This document shows, piece after piece, positions 13,677 through 15,463 of a stretch of DNA of 15,463 nt (position 1 is its first letter; every line of letters starts with the position of its first letter). This DNA comes from Treponema sp. (GTDB lineage: Bacteria > Spirochaetota > Spirochaetia > Treponematales > Breznakiellaceae), in contig JAITAI010000099.1 of the NCBI GenBank assembly GCA_031284195.1, forward strand, positions 1 through 15,463, given 5' to 3'. The position numbers and the translations under genes are program-made. The notes under the pieces were generated by a model, which worked only from the letters and a program-made list of their open reading frames with translations, was not told where the DNA came from and searched no databases.

Positions 13677-15463
13677 CAGAGAGGCTACTCAGGAACCTGC
13701 CGAACAGAAACGGATCCTGGTGTTTGAAGATTCCGATATCTTTGCGGATATCCTCTTGGAAGTCTTACATGAAGCAGAGTATAGTACCCGGCGGGCCGTC
13801 AATGGGTTTGAGGGAATCAAGCAGGTGTATCAATTCCTTCCCCATCTCATCATCACCGATATAGAAATGCCCCTGTTTAAGGGGTATCAGGCCACGAGGC
13901 TCTTAAAATCCCGGAAGTATACCAAGGCGATTCCTATTATCATGTTTACCGCTTTAAACGAAACTAAGGACCGCTTCTGGGGAGGCCAAGCAGGAGCGGA
14001 CTGTTACATTGAAAAGTCCCCGGACAATTTCGGAGCCCTCAAACAGCACATCCAGGCGCTGCTCTCGACGTTTCAAGCCATTGATCATAGGGCCATTGAG
14101 AAAGAGGGGAAGCGGATCAATGATGCCACCCTGATCGAGATGGTCAATAACCTCTTGGATAACAAGCTCTTTCAAATGACCATTATCGGGATGCTGGCAG
14201 AACTATCAAGCAAACTGGAGTCTTTGGAAGATATTCTTAAAGGGGTTTTTGAATTATTGACCTATATTTGCGAGACCGGGATCGCCTCTATCATGATCAA
14301 GAGTACCCATAATACCCTCTTGGTCTATACCAACAATATCGCCGGTTACACCTCCTCCATTGTCGATGATTTTACCGCAATTACCCGGGCGGATTTTACT
14401 GCCCTTTTCCCAGACTTTAAGGCCCTTGCCCTGCATAGCAAGGATTTTTCTGTTCCAGGATCGTACAAGAAACGGATCGAATCCTACCTATCCATTCCCT
14501 TGGCTATAGGAGGTGAACAGTTTGCCACGGTCAATATTGCCAATTCGATAAAAGACTACTTTTCCCCCATTACCGGTGAGAATCTGACCATCTTTTTTGC
14601 CGCTGCAGCCCCTATTATTGCCAATGCTCTTTCACTGAGCCATCTGGAAGCATTACAGGTAAAAACCCGGACCGCCTTTGCCCGGTATGTCCCTATTGAG
14701 GTGATGGATGAGATCATTGATAAATCATCCACTGCGGTAAGCCAGAGTGAAACCCGTAACGTGGTGGTCCTTTTTTCGGACATAAGAAATTTTACCAAGA
14801 TTTCAGAGCATAACAACGCTCAGGATATTGTTACTTTTTTGAACGCCTATTTTGCCCTTATGGGTAACGAGATTATCGCTGAAGGGGGAAATATTGACAA
14901 GTTCATCGGTGATGCTATCATGGCCATCTTCGGCGCCCCCAAAACCCTGCCCGATGCTCCGGCATGTGCCATTCGTGCGGCCATCCACATGGTTAAAGCC
15001 ATCTCCCAGGTGGATACTTCGAAGATCCGCCTGCCAGAAAGCGGTTTTGCCGCAGGGATTGGCATTAACTACGGAAAATCAGTGGTGGGAAACATCGGTT
15101 TCCAGGATAAACAGGACTACACGGTCATCGGGGATACGGTAAACCTTGCCTCCCGATTGGAAGGGCTTACCAAAGACTATCAGCATCCGATTATCGTGTC
15201 GGAAAATATGTACGAAGCAAGCCAGCACCTCTTTATCTTTAGAAAAGTGGACAGCGTTAAGGTCAAAGGGAAACAGCAGGAAGTGGAACTCTACGGGGTG
15301 TATGCTGCGTATACTGACGACGCCCATGCCGTGGATCTTCCCCCATGCCTGCGTATAGACCGGGAACTTTTAGATCAGTACCACAAAGGGCTCAAGCTCT
15401 ACGCTATGGAGGAATGGGAAACTGCACGGCAGTATTTCTCCCGGGCTCTCAGCATTAACAACG
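13669..15463 (+). CDS. Receiver-GAF-class III adenylate cyclase-TPR protein (partial, runs off the window)
   Basis: Predicted phosphorylation-controlled cAMP synthase and probable output of the operon. About 598 residues are visible, with no stop before the window end. Layout: receiver (about 15-135) with Glu20-Asp21, phospho-Asp64 (TDIEMPLFKG), FTA and Lys in IEKSP; GAF-like domain (about 165-345, LESLEDILKGVFELL to SYLSIPLAIGGEQ); connector AFARYVPIEVMDEI; class III cyclase (about 365-555); and the start of TPR-type helices (QYHKGLKLYAMEEWETARQY). Catalytic residues are complete: metal Asp371 (FSDIRNFT) and Asp415 (FIGDAI), adenine-selecting Lys411 (IDKFIGD) and Thr485 (YTVIGD), transition-state Asn492 and Arg496 (VNLASRLE). 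Lys/Thr indicates ATP and the class IIIb type, some members of which respond to bicarbonate. It begins 8 bases inside cheA, so its synthesis is tied to the kinase that most likely phosphorylates it. Confidence 0.93.
   Translation, partial: MADREATQEPAEQKRILVFEDSDIFADILLEVLHEAEYSTRRAVNGFEGIKQVYQFLPHLIITDIEMPLFKGYQATRLLKSRKYTKAIPIIMFTALNETKDRFWGGQAGADCYIEKSPDNFGALKQHIQALLSTFQAIDHRAIEKEGKRINDATLIEMVNNLLDNKLFQMTIIGMLAELSSKLESLEDILKGVFELLTYICETGIASIMIKSTHNTLLVYTNNIAGYTSSIVDDFTAITRADFTALFPDFKALALHSKDFSVPGSYKKRIESYLSIPLAIGGEQFATVNIANSIKDYFSPITGENLTIFFAAAAPIIANALSLSHLEALQVKTRTAFARYVPIEVMDEIIDKSSTAVSQSETRNVVVLFSDIRNFTKISEHNNAQDIVTFLNAYFALMGNEIIAEGGNIDKFIGDAIMAIFGAPKTLPDAPACAIRAAIHMVKAISQVDTSKIRLPESGFAAGIGINYGKSVVGNIGFQDKQDYTVIGDTVNLASRLEGLTKDYQHPIIVSENMYEASQHLFIFRKVDSVKVKGKQQEVELYGVYAAYTDDAHAVDLPPCLRIDRELLDQYHKGLKLYAMEEWETARQYFSRALSINN

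Noticed and set aside
1..15463. CRISPR array, tRNA, rRNA or intact insertion sequence
   Set aside because: No regularly spaced direct repeats, no cloverleaf-like or rRNA-like sequence, and no transposase-like protein were seen on either strand.

Overview
The window is about 15.5 kb of bacterial chromosome with moderate GC, dense coding and many near-touching genes. Protein content and style point to a spirochaete, most likely a Treponema-like free-living or gut species. This is an inference from the sequence style and the diverged chemosensory proteins; no rRNA or other marker gene is present. There are no tRNA genes, no CRISPR array and no transposase.

Left part (1-4063) is mostly housekeeping. 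On the minus strand a DusB-type tRNA dihydrouridine synthase follows a TatD-family hydrolase with a 2-base gap, driven by a very good extended -10 promoter (1826-1854). Divergently, on the plus strand, lie a SpoU/TrmH-family RNA 2'-O-methyltransferase and an RlpA-type septal-ring protein (double-psi beta-barrel plus SPOR domain). A strong hairpin (3778-3806) closes this block. On the minus strand at 3911-4063 there is a 50-residue protein with four CxxC knuckles and a near-perfect ribosome binding site. It is short enough to be missed by length-filtered gene calling.

A structured intergenic region (3771-3910 and 4064-4355) contains several inverted repeats, including a 15-bp AT-rich palindrome whose right arm may supply the -35 box of the next operon.

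Right part (4356 to the end) is a single plus-strand operon of eight genes with overlaps or gaps of at most 15 bases: CheW, a strongly degenerate CheW-like protein, CheB, CheR with a C-terminal TPR-like region, a dCache receptor, a six-helix membrane receptor, a CheA with a fused receiver domain, and a receiver-GAF-class III adenylate cyclase-TPR protein that runs off the window. There is no separate CheY, CheX, CheC, CheD or flagellar gene. The part list (two CheWs, CheB, CheR-TPR, receptor(s), CheA-receiver) matches the Frz system of Myxococcus piece for piece. The last gene suggests that the output is cAMP rather than flagellar switching. Both receptors share an altered hairpin tip (QTKxIAFNA and EAxSxGE in place of QTNLLALNA and EAARAGE), and CheW has lost the conserved Arg-Gly of its NxRG motif. 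This suggests a self-contained, co-evolved signalling array insulated from the cell's main chemotaxis system. This cAMP-linked chemosensory operon is the most interesting thing in the window.
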